The position numbers and the translations under genes were made by a program. Positions 31,229 through 42,709 of a stretch of 64,000 bases of DNA are shown one piece after another. The notes under the pieces were generated by a model that saw only the letters and a list, made by a program, of their open reading frames with translations, did no database searches and was not told the origin of the DNA. Positions within the stretch are counted from its first letter, which is position 1. Every line of letters starts with the position of its first letter. Location of the stretch: positions 2,932,501 through 2,996,500 of the forward strand of contig JAYKKM010000263.1 in the NCBI GenBank assembly GCA_035772405.1, given 5' to 3'. This DNA comes from Chrysogorgia sp. JL179-B06 (taxonomy: Eukaryota; Cnidaria; Anthozoa; Scleralcyonacea; Chrysogorgiidae).

Positions 31229-32382
31229 TCAAGAGCAATGTGGCACTTTAATAAAAATTAAGGACATTTTCTCAACATATTGTTGAGGTATTTCCACCAT
31301 CTGTTCGCCTTCCTTTTTGAAATTCTTGGGTGATCGACCGAGAAAGGTTCTCATCTTCACTGGGAACATCATCCTGACCCCATCACCATGTTGGTTCAGC
31401 ATGTAATTCCAGTTTTCGGGAAGTTTGCAGCGGTGGAAATCTGGTAACTCGAACAAAGTCCAGTGCTTTTGTTGGGCAACTTTCCCAAGACCCTGAAATA
31501 ATGACTTATACACGTCATGGCGGAATTCTATTGAAACCCTCTGTTCAGGTCCTTTGTGTCGCAATGCATCCAAGATTTCCCTCCTTAGTGTGTCGACACA
31601 TGGTTGAATATCACCCACAGAAGGATTAGGCTTTTCAAAATACCTATGATGTAGGATATACATTGTCAAAATGTGTTACCATATTATTTAAAACTGGGTT
31701 TCTGCGTGAACTATCATAAACACTGTCAGAAAGTATTTGGTACAGTCATACTTGACCAAACACACAGTTTTCAATACAAAAACTATACTCTTTGTACCAT
31801 TGTTAGTATCTCTATTAAAGGCGCAAGAGCCTTTTTTAATATGTGCATTTATCAATCCACAATTTGCAGTGCTTCATAGCAATAATGTATGTTAGGGAGC
31901 ACTGTGTTTATAGGGGAAAATATATCTCTCTTAATTGAACATCTAATTAAATTGTTTAACTCAATTTAACAATAAGGCTGATAGACTTACACTTGCACAA
32001 CTACTCAGTTCTCAAATAGTGCACCTTACTAACCTTAGCGATGCAGGAGATATGTGTTCCTCGGGTTCCCAAGTGTTCTGGAATGAGCTGTATCCCTTCC
32101 ACTTGACCAGGTACTTATTTCCCTATGTAAGCCAAAATAAAACCTTTATTAATACAGGGCCAATACACCGACATAACCGACATTGATATTCAGATATATT
32201 AAATTGCTACGCAATTACCTCTTTATCGCGTTTTTGGGCAATTAATCTTTCAGCCTCGAACACTCCCAGGGTTTTCCTTCCGTTTTTTTCATTTTGTTGT
32301 TGTCATACAGAATATCTGCATAGCTTAAATTATGTAAGATATCGTAGGGAACTTTCTTTCCAGAAATACCAGATCTCGCCAT
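31229..32382 (-). CDS. Chromodomain protein, three exons (minus strand)
   Basis: Exons: 32382-32219 (donor GTAATT), 32122-32034 (ACATAG acceptor, GTTAGT donor) and 31643-31229 (CATCATAG acceptor, stop at 31229); the junctions agree in phase (0, then 2). The chromodomain spans the first intron: [15 protein letters not shown] in exon 1, then [20 protein letters not shown] in exon 2, with the aromatic-cage positions filled. Exon 3 encodes a conserved-looking tail ([46 protein letters not shown]) of unknown fold. Exon 1 needs a one-base frame change near 32270 between the N-terminus ([14 protein letters not shown]) and the chromodomain. Likely a histone-methyl-lysine reader; it could also belong to a mobile element. 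It converges on the RAG1-like gene. Confidence 0.65.
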
Positions 32383-32554
32383 TTTGCTTTTTAGCGAATG
32401 ACGTAATTGAGAACGGCGACGCAAAATGTCCGAAATTTCTGGTAATAGTATAAAAAAAATTTGAACTACAACCGTACATAAGAATTAGCGTTTTATATAC
32501 AACTCTAAATGCAATTAAATGCTTTGCCAGCAATTCCAATGACTGCTTGATTTG

Positions 32555-34440
32555 TCAGGAAAGGACTTGGGAAATGACAGCCTCAGAGAACATATTGATG
32601 CAAATATTGATACCAAAATTTGGTAGACAAGGTGATCCTTTTGCAAAAATAAGAAACTGCTCAAGCGTTCCTTGTGATGCATTCTGCAGAAACTCTTTCA
32701 GGTAATAAGTGTTGGTTTCATCCCCTCCCATAACTGCTGGGAAATCAAGTATATCAATTATACCAATACAACTCAATACTGACTCACTATGTACAAATAA
32801 CTCCTTGAAAAGATTGGGATACTTTGCCATCATAGCTCCAAAGCCTAAGGTTTGTAGGCCCTCTCTAGCTGATCTAGTACATTTTGTCGCCCAATCACAT
32901 CATGGATAATAACACTTTGTATTGCATGAATCTTGTTAGTATTCTCAAAAAATATCACTTTTCCTTGAATAATTTGTAAGGAATAAATCAATAAAAATTA
33001 TACGGCAATCTGGTTACAGTCAAGGTTACGGCAAGACCACATTCTGTCAAAATACTTGTGGCTTCCTCTTATCAATTGTAGACACATCTACTGTCTGGAC
33101 AACCTGTCGTCCACCTTTTTTCACCAAAAAATTTTCTTGAAGATTTTGTAGTAGTGATGGAAGAGAAATAAATATTACAGAGTGTTGAAGGCAGAACGTC
33201 TCGCCATAATCAGAATGATCACATTGGTGGATAATGATAGAGCTGCCCTGGCAACTATTATATGTATGATTAGACAATTTCTTAAAGATTCATTGCTGTG
33301 GTCAGGGAACATAATCGACTGCTCAAGCTTTTCTGCCTCTGTTAAAGCAGTGGAAGGTCCAGGCAGCGAGGGATCATCAACAAAAATCGAATCATGTGGG
33401 GTTTCAGGATAATTAATGGTTTGTCTTATAGTTGACAGTACCTAGTGTACTTTCTGAATCACTGTCACTGAACAAAAAAAGCAAATGTATTAATGCACAG
33501 TAGTAATTGTGCAGTAAGGTGAATGTGTTGTTTGGTCTTGATTTACAGTGTGTGTGATTGCAATGCACTCTACCTCTGTGCCCCAGACATGGCATGTCTA
33601 TAATTGTATTATTACGTGTGTACTGTAGTACATACAGTATGTGATACCATTACTACAAAACAATGCACATATGCACAATAATGAATGTTTCACTCTCCAT
33701 CTGAGTTAAGGTACATGTAGCTCAATTGTTAGACATCTCACTGGTAATCAAAAGGTTACAAAACAGTTTGTTTTGCGAACCTGTGAAAATTATACTATAA
33801 GTATCATTGTGATATGGTGCTGGGCACGTTGATCAATAATACGATAATATGCAATTATGCAGTGTATAGCTGCCCAACGAACAATTTAACATTAGCAATA
33901 ATATATATGCAAACTTTCTCTGTCAAATTTCTTTTACATAAAATAGAACAATTCATTCTGACTTTAGATCATTCTGATTTCCATCTATAAAAATATAAAA
34001 TAAACTAATAATTAAAAGAGCTTGGGAGTTTTAGTCAGAGTAAACAAAATAATGTTATGACAGAGAATGAGATGGTGAGACACTGACAATGTAGAAAGGG
34101 ACATGAATGAACTTGATAATCTGCATAATTTATACCTTCCCCAGTAGCAACCTCTTGGACATAATTAAAAAGAAGTTGTGCACATCAATTTCAGGGCTGC
34201 ACTCCACCAACAGTGATCAAGCAGCAGATCAGGGGTGAGCAAAAAATGTGCAGCACCTTCCAGAGCCTGCAATGGTTCCATGAGTTCCCTGTACTTTCGT
34301 ATCTCTGTCAACATCCCAAAACGACTCAAGACCTGAGATTAATTGGTCAATCATGGCCAACATTTTGTTGACAATGACACCTGTAATCGCCAGAGACCTA
34401 CACAAGAAATACACCGTATAAAATATATAATTTCAAAAGT
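32555..34440 (-). pseudogene. Second HECT-like gene remnant (minus strand)
   Basis: The minus strand has, in order, KYRELMEPLQALEGAAHFLL (about 34300), a CUE-like helical stretch with DDPSLPGPSTALTEAEKLEQ and MFPDHSNESLRNCLI (about 33400-33190), a further coding-like part ending near 33050, and TLEQFLIFAKGSPCLPNFG with MMAKYPNLFKELF (32833-32555), which resembles the HECT C-lobe entry. No continuous frame or complete set of splice sites joins these, and the catalytic Cys region is not evident. It appears to be a decayed relative of the gene family seen at 2283-4460. Confidence 0.45.
33705..33790 (+). repeat. tRNA-like SINE fragment
   Basis: ATGTAGCTCAATTGTTAGAC gives a box-A-like D-arm, followed by ACTGGTAATCAAAAGGTTAC, similar to a tRNA anticodon region. 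The box B is not intact. A decayed SINE is more likely than a tRNA gene. Confidence 0.45.
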
Positions 34441-34758
34441 TTCATTAAAATGACAACTTGTGTATAAATCACTTATATTACTAGTCCAAACGAAGTCTCT
34501 ATCATGGTTGAAAAATCAATCATTGAGAATACTTTCTGCTGAAGAAAACATCTGGTTTTGGTCATCTAGGCTTTTGTTGTCAGTGGAATATCTGTGTAGT
34601 TCTTGGCATCAGTCAACAAGTTGACCGGACGCTAGCCTACTAACCAGATATCAGAACAATTAGCCATTAGCCAATCAGTATTTAGCATCCACATTACGAA
34701 TGTAAAATGGGGGACACAGATTTAAAGGTGTATAATGCAATCTGCAATTTGCCAAAGA

Positions 34759-37393
34759 TTAAGTCCAATTTGAGGCATTCAGCATTTGAGAAAAGTGACC
34801 CCAGCTCACACTGTACTTCAGGATTACCACATTGTAAATTGTGCACTGGCATGCCTGCATATCAGCTTTGCTGCGGCGACAATCTGGTTTTGCGGTGTAC
34901 AGGCCAAGAATTATACCATATTTGGATGCTGGATGGTCAAATCCAACAATATTATCGTGGTGTCGGCTTGATCTGCTGTAGCTCTGGGTAGTGTACAATA
35001 ATACATCATTGACAACAAATCTGTTGTAGACTGTAGCAGAACGGTTTACAACATCTCTGTCGATCAACAAGGCCAATGAAACAGTTTTGGGAAGCTGTAA
35101 GAAATACAGGTTTTCCAACCCCTAGTCCCGAGACATTACTCTTTAAAACGCGCTGACTTTTCGTCGGTAAGTTGCCCTTCGATAGTTCTGAAACATGTAT
35201 TTCACTCTTGGCGATGCATCTTCTCTGATACTCTCTTCCAATTGCTGGTAATTTCTGAGACAAAATTAAAGTATTTCATATCTGCTGTGGCACATACTGG
35301 GTCCCACTGAACATCTTCAGCAACATGTGTCATCAGGTGGACATTAAATGTACATGAACACAGACCATACAAACTCTCCATATCTGTGACAAACTTCACT
35401 AGACAAGCCTGTGCATGTAAAAGCATGTCATTTGTGATGTTTTTCAGGTGTTACTATGGAATGGAGTCATGTCGCCTCTCAGACACTATCATAAATAAGA
35501 ACAACAACAAACGGCTACGTGATGGCTACAAATTGAAAATTATTAGGTCAGAAACTGATCTTCAATTAAAGTCAGTAACCAACAGAATAGCTATCTTATG
35601 GAACAGTATACCAGAAAGTGTTAAGGCTGAAAGAAATCAGATTATATTTAAGAAACACCTCAAGACATGCAATTTAGCAGCCGTTGACTTTGTGTCTTAT
35701 ATGAATGACAAGGATCCAAACTACGTATATTTTAAGTAGATATTAAAGATGGTAGATATTAAGGATGATTACAATCATTAATTTTATTTTGTATTTGTTT
35801 AATGTTTAGAAATAGGTTAGGTTTAAATTATTGAATTAATTAGCTAGGATACACGACCACATCAGCAGTTTGCTGCGGTATATTTGTATACAACTTTATC
35901 GTGTTGAAATAAATGTTATGAATGAATGAATGTTTTCACCAAGGAGAGTGTACACGCAATGTACAAGCAAAAATAAATGCTTCAGATAAACACGAGGCAG
36001 TAAGTCATGCAGCACAACCAGACTATCGAGCATGAATACTCTCCACTATGATGCCTTCCAAAATTTCCTTGATCGATCGTGGAGCTCTTGTGATTTCAGG
36101 AGGGCTTATTGTGACCAACCGCTCATCCAACTTTTCTACTTTTCTACCGAAGTAGAATTTTTCTTCATGATTTCCTGAATCAAGCCAAAGGTTACAAACT
36201 TGGCGAATGACACCTTGGCATACTTAATGCATGTAGAACATCAATCACAGAATTCCTTTCACTCCCTGCGCTGTCTCTTGTGGACGTTCTGCTCTTGCTC
36301 CATACTCAGCTTGACCTTGCAATGTCCTTGTACACTGATCTCCATGCTGTGGATAGTACCTTCATGTTCACACCAATCACAGCCACACTTTCCATTCAAC
36401 TTCTTACAGTTCCTCAACATTGCTCCGACAGGACAGTCACTGGAGCATATCAGGGCATATACTTTACGGCGAATAGATTCTCCCTCGAAGAGAAAACCTC
36501 CTTCCTCCAACTTTCTACATTCGTTGACAAACGACATTAAGAATGTGTTCATCTTCGGCTTGGTCCGACCAAACCATAATCCTGGCGGGCAAAATATTGC
36601 TTGATCGAAGATGTGGCAGTAGCTCGTTTATCATGCATTGGATTGGCCATATGGAATATTGAGACGACCTAAAAACAGGTATTCCATCTGCATTCCATGT
36701 CAAAGAAAAATCATTCTTTTTTTTCAATTCAAGCCAGAATTGACAAAATATTTCTCCTGCTGATAAGAATTTCCAACTTGCTGATATGGGACTTCACAAA
36801 GTTGAAATGTTTTAAGCAAGTTTCTAGTTTCTTCATCATCTTCACAAAACCCCCCTTTCATACAGAAATTTAGATGTTCTTTCCTTCAAACCACCAACAA
36901 TGTCAAGAAAAAAATTTGAGAGTCTGCAACTACCATATCTATTGTTACAATACTACTAGAAGCTTTCATTCTAGCAATACCAACTGCCACCATTTCAGTA
37001 TTTTTTCCTTAGCTAAAATCATCCCATAAATCCTCATCATTTGCATGACCACCTTCCTCATCTGAATTATCACCTGCATTGGTTTCATTATCATTGATAT
37101 TGTTTGGTACACTATTATCATTATCATCTGCATGAAAATCTTCTTGATCACTGTCAACTAATACATGACATCTCAATATGTCATTTTAGTGCATATCTAT
37201 ACCTAAAAGTACGCTTACAGCCATCTTGAGAACATGTTACAGCACATGTGAATGAATTTCCAAAAAGAAGTGCATGTGTGTTTTTAAGATGTGAATTGAG
37301 TCTATTAGCATTGCCATTAATAACACTGTAACACTTTGGACACACATAACCCATATTAAAAAGGTACTTGGAGATGTGGTCAAAGATCGTCAA
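34759..37393 (-). pseudogene. Tnp2-like (CACTA/EnSpm-type) transposase-domain gene, interrupted by a LINE fragment
   Basis: Read 5' to 3' on the minus strand: C2H2 fingers (CPKCYSVINGN...HLKNTH, then CSQDGCKRTFRYRYALK; 37393-37190); an acidic stretch (about 37160-37020); FSLTWNADGIPVFRSSQYSI and WPIQCMINELLPHLR (36727-36520); LMSFVNECRKLEEGGF and LRNCKKLNGKCGCDWCEHEG (36550-36370); APRSIKEILEG; then, beyond the LINE insertion, LVKFVTDMESLYG, CTFNVHLMTHVAED and a C-terminal part to 34759. The order matches the animal Tnp2/DUF4218-type family. Several frameshifts plus the insertion make it non-functional. Confidence 0.62.
35437..35934 (+). mobile_element. LINE 3'-end fragment inserted in the Tnp2-like gene
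   Basis: The plus strand encodes an RT tail (ETDLQLKSVTNRIAILWNSI, then PESVKAERNQIIFKKHLKTC) with a stop at 35739, a 3' untranslated region, and a terminal ATGAATGAATGAATG microsatellite. ATGTTTT occurs at both edges (35437 and 35930), a possible target-site duplication. The minus-strand host gene resumes on both sides in matching order, so this is a 5'-truncated insertion. Confidence 0.78.
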
Positions 37394-37557
37394 AGTTTGA
37401 GTTATTACAATTCAATTCAGCAATGCCTTATCAGCTTTGAGCTTGTTCAAGTTTGATAAGAACTTCATCCTTGGGCCAACCGGTTTTATTAATTCTTTTA
37501 TGGTCTCGGCATCAAGTAGCAGGAATGCCTCTTCATCGATATAATTATCTGACCCTT

Positions 37558-37975
37558 AAACCCCGTTTACACGGCAATAACAGTACAGGATTATGATCGC
37601 GATCGCAATCCCTATTTTACGTTGTGTTTACACGGACAGCTATCCCAATTCGGTCGCGAAAGCCAGAGTTGCTGCCCTCATGTTCGGGAAGTACTGCTCT
37701 TTTAAGGTTGGTGTTTCATGTATCGGTCACCAAATGAGGTACATAGTCTTCCTCATTGTCCTGATTATCCCCACCTTTCCGCTATATGGGTCATCTATGT
37801 CAACTCTTCTAGGGTTATAGGGTTATCTTAGTTATTAGTTATACTAGTTACGTTAGTTATACTAGTTATCTTGGTTAATATCTTAGTTAATATCATAGTT
37901 ATACTAGTTATCTTATAGTTATACTAGTTCCCTGGATTAAATTTATCGGGATTGCGATCAAAACGGGGTTTTAGT
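37558..37975. mobile_element. MITE with AAACCCCGTTT ends
   Basis: AAACCCCGTTTACACGGC at the left end and AAAACGGGGTTTT at the right end are inverted, with inner GATCGCAATCCC / GGGATTGCGATC arms. The interior has a run of AGTTATACTAGTTAT-type short repeats (37830-37930). It resembles the MITE at 2570-2777 in its CCCGTTTACAC start. Confidence 0.75.
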
Positions 37976-38054
37976 TACACATTTGTTAGGATACAATATG
38001 ACATGCACCTGGCTTCCTGATTTGCCTTCTTCAAATTTATATTCATTAAATTAT

Positions 38055-38288
38055 TTAGTTCGTCTTCAAAAGAAAGAGCTTCACCCTTTTGTTGGCAATT
38101 GTCTTTTCTCTCTTGATGTCACCTTTGTCTGCATTTTCTGAACTGCGTTTTTTTGGATTGACGGTTTTCCAAGTGCGTCTTTCCAAGTATCGTATAGGTA
38201 ATCGATTTAGATACATCCAAACCAAGTCGTTTGCAAGAATTGATCCTTTGGCTTCCTTGTTTTCCGACTGTTTAAACAGGTTCTCCAT
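38055..38288 (-). CDS. Unrecognised lysine-rich minus-strand reading frame
   Basis: A 77-residue frame (MENLFKQSENKEAKGSILAN..., then KTVNPKKRSSENADKGDIKR) is rich in Lys and Glu with a possible nuclear-localisation-like cluster. No splice sites or family could be fixed, so it may be an exon of a nearby gene or chance. Confidence 0.2.
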   Translation of the reverse strand: MENLFKQSENKEAKGSILANDLVWMYLNRLPIRYLERRTWKTVNPKKRSSENADKGDIKREKTIANKRVKLFLLKTN

Positions 38289-38463
38289 CGAACACTTGGA
38301 ACTCCCGCATTTGATTTAGAAATTAATGTAATTACATACACGACAAAAATCGTCTTTTTAAACTGCTTTTGGTTTTGGTACTTTCTTATTCAGAGATTTT
38401 TTGGGCTTTCTTTAGTAGCCATGTAAGATGGGAATCAGTCGCGTGCGGTCATGTAAGCGCAGG

Positions 38464-38785
38464 AAAGCGCCGCTTGCCTAGTCGTTTTTGCAAAATAAAA
38501 AATTTCCAGAGCGATTAAAATTTCTCTTTAATCAACGTATACTCCATTGTAAAATGCCGTGTCTTCTGCGGGGGAATCAAGTGGATTATAAACGGCTTAT
38601 CTTCATCCTCTTTTGTTATTGGTTGTTGTAATAAAAGCGATCAGCTCAATACTCATGCTATTGCTTGATTATTAACCAAGGCAAGCACCTTCAGAGCTCA
38701 AAATCAACAATTGCGCATGCGCTAAATTACGTTTGGAAGTTTCCAATTCGACGAATTTGCACTGAAGGCAAGCGGCGCTTCTAAG
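38464..38785. repeat. Inverted repeat around AAGCGCCGCTTGCCT
   Basis: AAGCGCCGCTTGCCT near 38464 is matched inverted by AGGCAAGCGGCGCTT near 38766, about 300 bases apart, possibly MITE ends. No gene is seen in 38300-39390. Confidence 0.5.
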
Positions 38786-39389
38786 GGCACCGCTTGATAG
38801 TTGATTGGTAAAGAATCAGCACGCACCGATTGATGTGACGAATTTACCTTTCACTACCGGGATAACACACTGGGTTAAGATATCAGCACGCCGCAAGGCT
38901 CGTTGTTTTAAATTATATTAAATGCATATAAATAATGAAGAATAAGTCGTTGGTGATGTTTTGTCATAAAATAAGACGTTATACCAGTGCTACATGATAT
39001 TATCTGGATTAATATAGAGAACATACCAGACACTTAATTTGTACGACGCACGTTGACAACAAAATAAACGATCATGTTTAATAATTTTTCACGTGCCTTT
39101 TGCTGCGCACATTTGGTGCAACTATTTAAGTATATAATATTGGCAATCTACTAATCTTTAGTGACAACTTTCAATCTGTTTGGAAATGTGGACGACTTTA
39201 TTTATGGTTAGCTGAGAACATAGCTGAGAAGCAATCTGTTTAGTACAACAAATGCGTGACATCTTCATGACGCCATCGGTTACGTGGTTCTCTGGTAGAA
39301 TAAATTCTTGTCTCTAGAATGAAAACCGAGAATGCGCGCGTGCTACCTAGAATGTACCTCAGTTTAAAAATTGTTATGCCCAACCATAT

Positions 39390-42300
39390 AAAAGAATAAT
39401 AATAATAATAATAAACTTTATTTAAAGAAGGTTTACATAAGCATTTACAAAAATGCACCAGTTTAGCAAAGCTAATCTTCCACTGGGCCTTCTATAATAT
39501 GAAAAACAATTAAACATAAATATTTACAGGTAAATATGAATGTTAAAAAATAAAAATATATAAAATTTCTTGAACAATTATACTGAATTAGCATCATGCA
39601 TCATATCCAACAAATATTTATAAGCTTTTTGTTTAAAAAGCCTAATCGAGTGAACATTTCTTATATCAACGGGTAAACTGTTATAAAGAACAGCTCCACT
39701 ATATGGGAGACCTTTCCTAGTTATAGATAATTTATAGTTTGGTACCCATAGATTATGTTTAGTTGTACTTCTGGTCCTTCGTTGAGATACGGTTGATAAA
39801 GATCTAAACATATCACATATATAATCTGGCACAAGACCGTTTATTGCCTTGTAGACCATAATAATTATTTTTAACTTAACTCTAAACTCAATTGGAATAC
39901 CAGATATTTGAAAAAGGGGGCCAGATGATGTATACTTTGACTTATCATATATTAACCGCAAAGAAATTTTTTGTAACTTATGTAGTCTAGATATATGACT
40001 GGACTGACCCCAAATTATATTACAATCTATTTTAGGTTGGAGAAACGTTTTATAATATAGTAACCTAATATTAAGTGGCAAATAGGCTTTTATCCTACGA
40101 AGTAATGCTATAAGTTTACTGAGTGCTGAAGCCATGTTATCAATATGTATTTTCCATGTTAAGTGTTTGTCAATAGTAACTCCAAGAAGCTTTTCGCTGC
40201 CAACGTTCTCGACTAGAGTTCCGTTGTACTGTACATGAAGATCAGATTGACCAATCTTAGCTGCTTTCTGTTGGGTACAAACAACCATGGACTTTGTTTT
40301 ACTTTCATTTACAACCATACCATTTGAGGAGCACCATGTGTGAACATTATCCATTGCAGCTGAGAGTTTTGTATTTAATTCATCGATGGAATTTCCAGCA
40401 GAGTGAAGCGTACATATCAAGCTCTAAGTTTATACAGAGGGGAAGATCATTCACAAACAAGATGAACAATAAAGGTCCAAGAATACTACCTTGCGGTACA
40501 CCATATGTTATAGTAGTCATTGATGATAGTTGGTTCTTAACTTGTACACATTGGCTCCTGCCAGTCAAATAGGATTTCATCCATTTCAATAATAATGGAT
40601 CAAATCGGTACAGCTCTAGTTTTGTTAAGAGAAAATCCATGTTTATCATGTCAAAAGCTTTTCGAAAATCCACAAAAACAAGACCATTCAAGAGACCATT
40701 TTCAATGTTTTTGTGCCAAGTGTCTACAAGTTTGGCAAGAGCAGTTTCACATGAGTGATTGGGACGAAATCCTGATTGAGTTGCATGTAGCAGATTATAT
40801 GATGATACATAGGCATAAATACAATTATGTATATGACGTTCCAGCAATTTACTCACGGCACACAGAATAGATATGGGTCTGTAATTATTTTTGTCAGCAT
40901 GACAACCCGATTTAAATTCTGGAGTAATCCTTGCAGTCTTCCAACGAGTTGGGAAATGTCCAGTAGAAATGCTTTTATTAAAGATGGATGTTAAAGGAAT
41001 CGCAATGACAGGAGCTGATAATTTGAGAATTTTGGAGCTTAGTCCATCTAGGCCAGTAGATTTATGAGAATCTAAATCTAAAAGTGATTTCAATACATAT
41101 TCATGACTGACTGGAGGTATTATAAGCTCGATATCATCAGGTAATTTACTGTCAATAAACTCTTTAAGCTTGTTGAGGTCAGGAACAGAGTTATTTTCTG
41201 GTATGTATTGTTGAACAACAGTTGCAAAGAAATTATTTAGGCATTCGGAGAGTAAGACTTTTGTTGATTTCTTTTAGATTGGTAAGTGTAGATTTGGTTT
41301 CATTAGGAGCCAGGTGATTCAGGTGTTTCCACAACTTGGATGAGTCTCCTTTGCTGTTTAAGATACATGATTTATAATAAGTTTGTTTTGCATCTCTAAT
41401 CAATAAAACACATTGATTACGAGCAGATTTGTATTGGTTAAAGTCCTTATTTGCTTTGTGGTTGTCTCTTGCTTTAATACATTGGAGAATTTGTTCAGTC
41501 ATCCATTCAGGTTGCTGTGTTTTTTTACCCTTTTTGTTTTCAAAGGCAGATGTTTGTCAATGACACTCTGGAATAGATTATACCAAATATCCAAGCTATC
41601 ATCGATGTCATTTGAACTGTCCATTAGGCTCCAAGGACACTGGCCCAAATCCTCAAGGAATTTTTGTTTATCTAAGTTTTTAAAACATCTGTAATTGATG
41701 CTGGTATGAGAATGTTTAATTCCAAAGGAGTCTTTGAAAACTACACAGGTAGGAAAGTGATCACTCAAGGCTATTTTAGGGACTTTAACTCTTCTTACTT
41801 TGCTTGTACAAGAGGTGAATATGTGGTCAATTAATGTGGAGGAATTAAGGGTTGTTCTAGTTGGTTACTTTATTAGCTGACGCAATTGGAAGTTTTCAGT
41901 TACATCAAGCCATGCTTTGCTTTTTGGGCTATTAACCATTAAATCAATGTTAAAGTCTCCCATGATAGTTGACAACCATCAACATATGCATTTGCCAATT
42001 GGGATTCAAATTTCTCCAACCATAATTGTAGGTCATAATCTGGACCACGATAAGCACTACATAGTAAATGTGCAGGGCGGTTTGGTGGGCATAACTGAAT
42101 CCATATTGACTCTATATCTTGAGATTCCAGATCTTTCCTTCTGCTATATTCGATATCTTTTTTAATATAGACTATAATACTACCACCTCCATGTTTATTT
42201 ACAGGCAGTTTCTTTTGAGCACGATCCACTCTTTCAATTCTATAACCAGGGATTTCCACATGCGAGTTTCTAAAACTATCATTTAGCCACGATTCAGTTA

Positions 42301-42695
42301 CAGCAATAATATGCGTTTCTCTTCCAGGATTATTAAGTAAAGGTCTCAATTCATCAAGTTTAATGTTGTTTTGATATGGTGCGATACTATTTAAGTTCCA
42401 CTGAGTAATCTTCAAGCCGCTTGGTAAGTCGCTACACAAAGTCGATCCTGTAGCGAGCAACTGACCAGAGGCAGGGAGGTACATTACAATCAATATCAGC
42501 CAAGTTAACAGCAGTAAAACTGGTCAATGTAGCATCTGATGTATTGTAACATGTTTGGATATCAATTAAAACTTCCACTGAGTCGTAGCCATGCGTTGAA
42601 AAAGTCGAAAAAGCAGTAAAATAGATATAAAATGCAAGAGCTCGAAATGAGGCGGTGTCAGTAAGCATGTTATTTTGTTGGATAAGCATTCTTTA
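39390..42695 (-). mobile_element. CR1/L2-like LINE on the minus strand, catalytic motif deleted
   Basis: Endonuclease at 42493-41939 (TQWNLNSIAPYQNN, VTESWLNDSF, KHGGGSIIVYIKK), SDHFPTCVVF near 41768, linker frames to 41233, RT from 41093 (KSTGLDGLSSKILKLS, NYRPISILCAVSKL, VFVDFRKAFDMIN, YGVPQGSILGPLLF) and RT C-terminus to 39578. It ends at about 39395 in an ATT microsatellite (minus strand TTATTATTATT). Several frame changes are present, and motif C is missing (see separate note). Its 5' end abuts the hAT gene at about 42700. Confidence 0.85.
39578..41093 (-). pseudogene. Reverse transcriptase of the minus-strand LINE, YADD motif missing
   Basis: Motif A (FVDFRKAFDMINMD) and motif B (GVPQGSILGPLLF) are intact. 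After LDMYA the sequence jumps to the residues that normally follow motif C (LHSAGNSIDELN, in another frame), so the Asp-Asp pair is lost through a short deletion near 40408-40411. The C-terminal part (LLGVTIDKHLTWKIHI, LHKLQKISLRLIYD) is otherwise continuous to the stop at 39578. This copy cannot polymerise. Confidence 0.82.
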
Positions 42696-42709
42696 GCTTT
42701 GTGCCTAAA

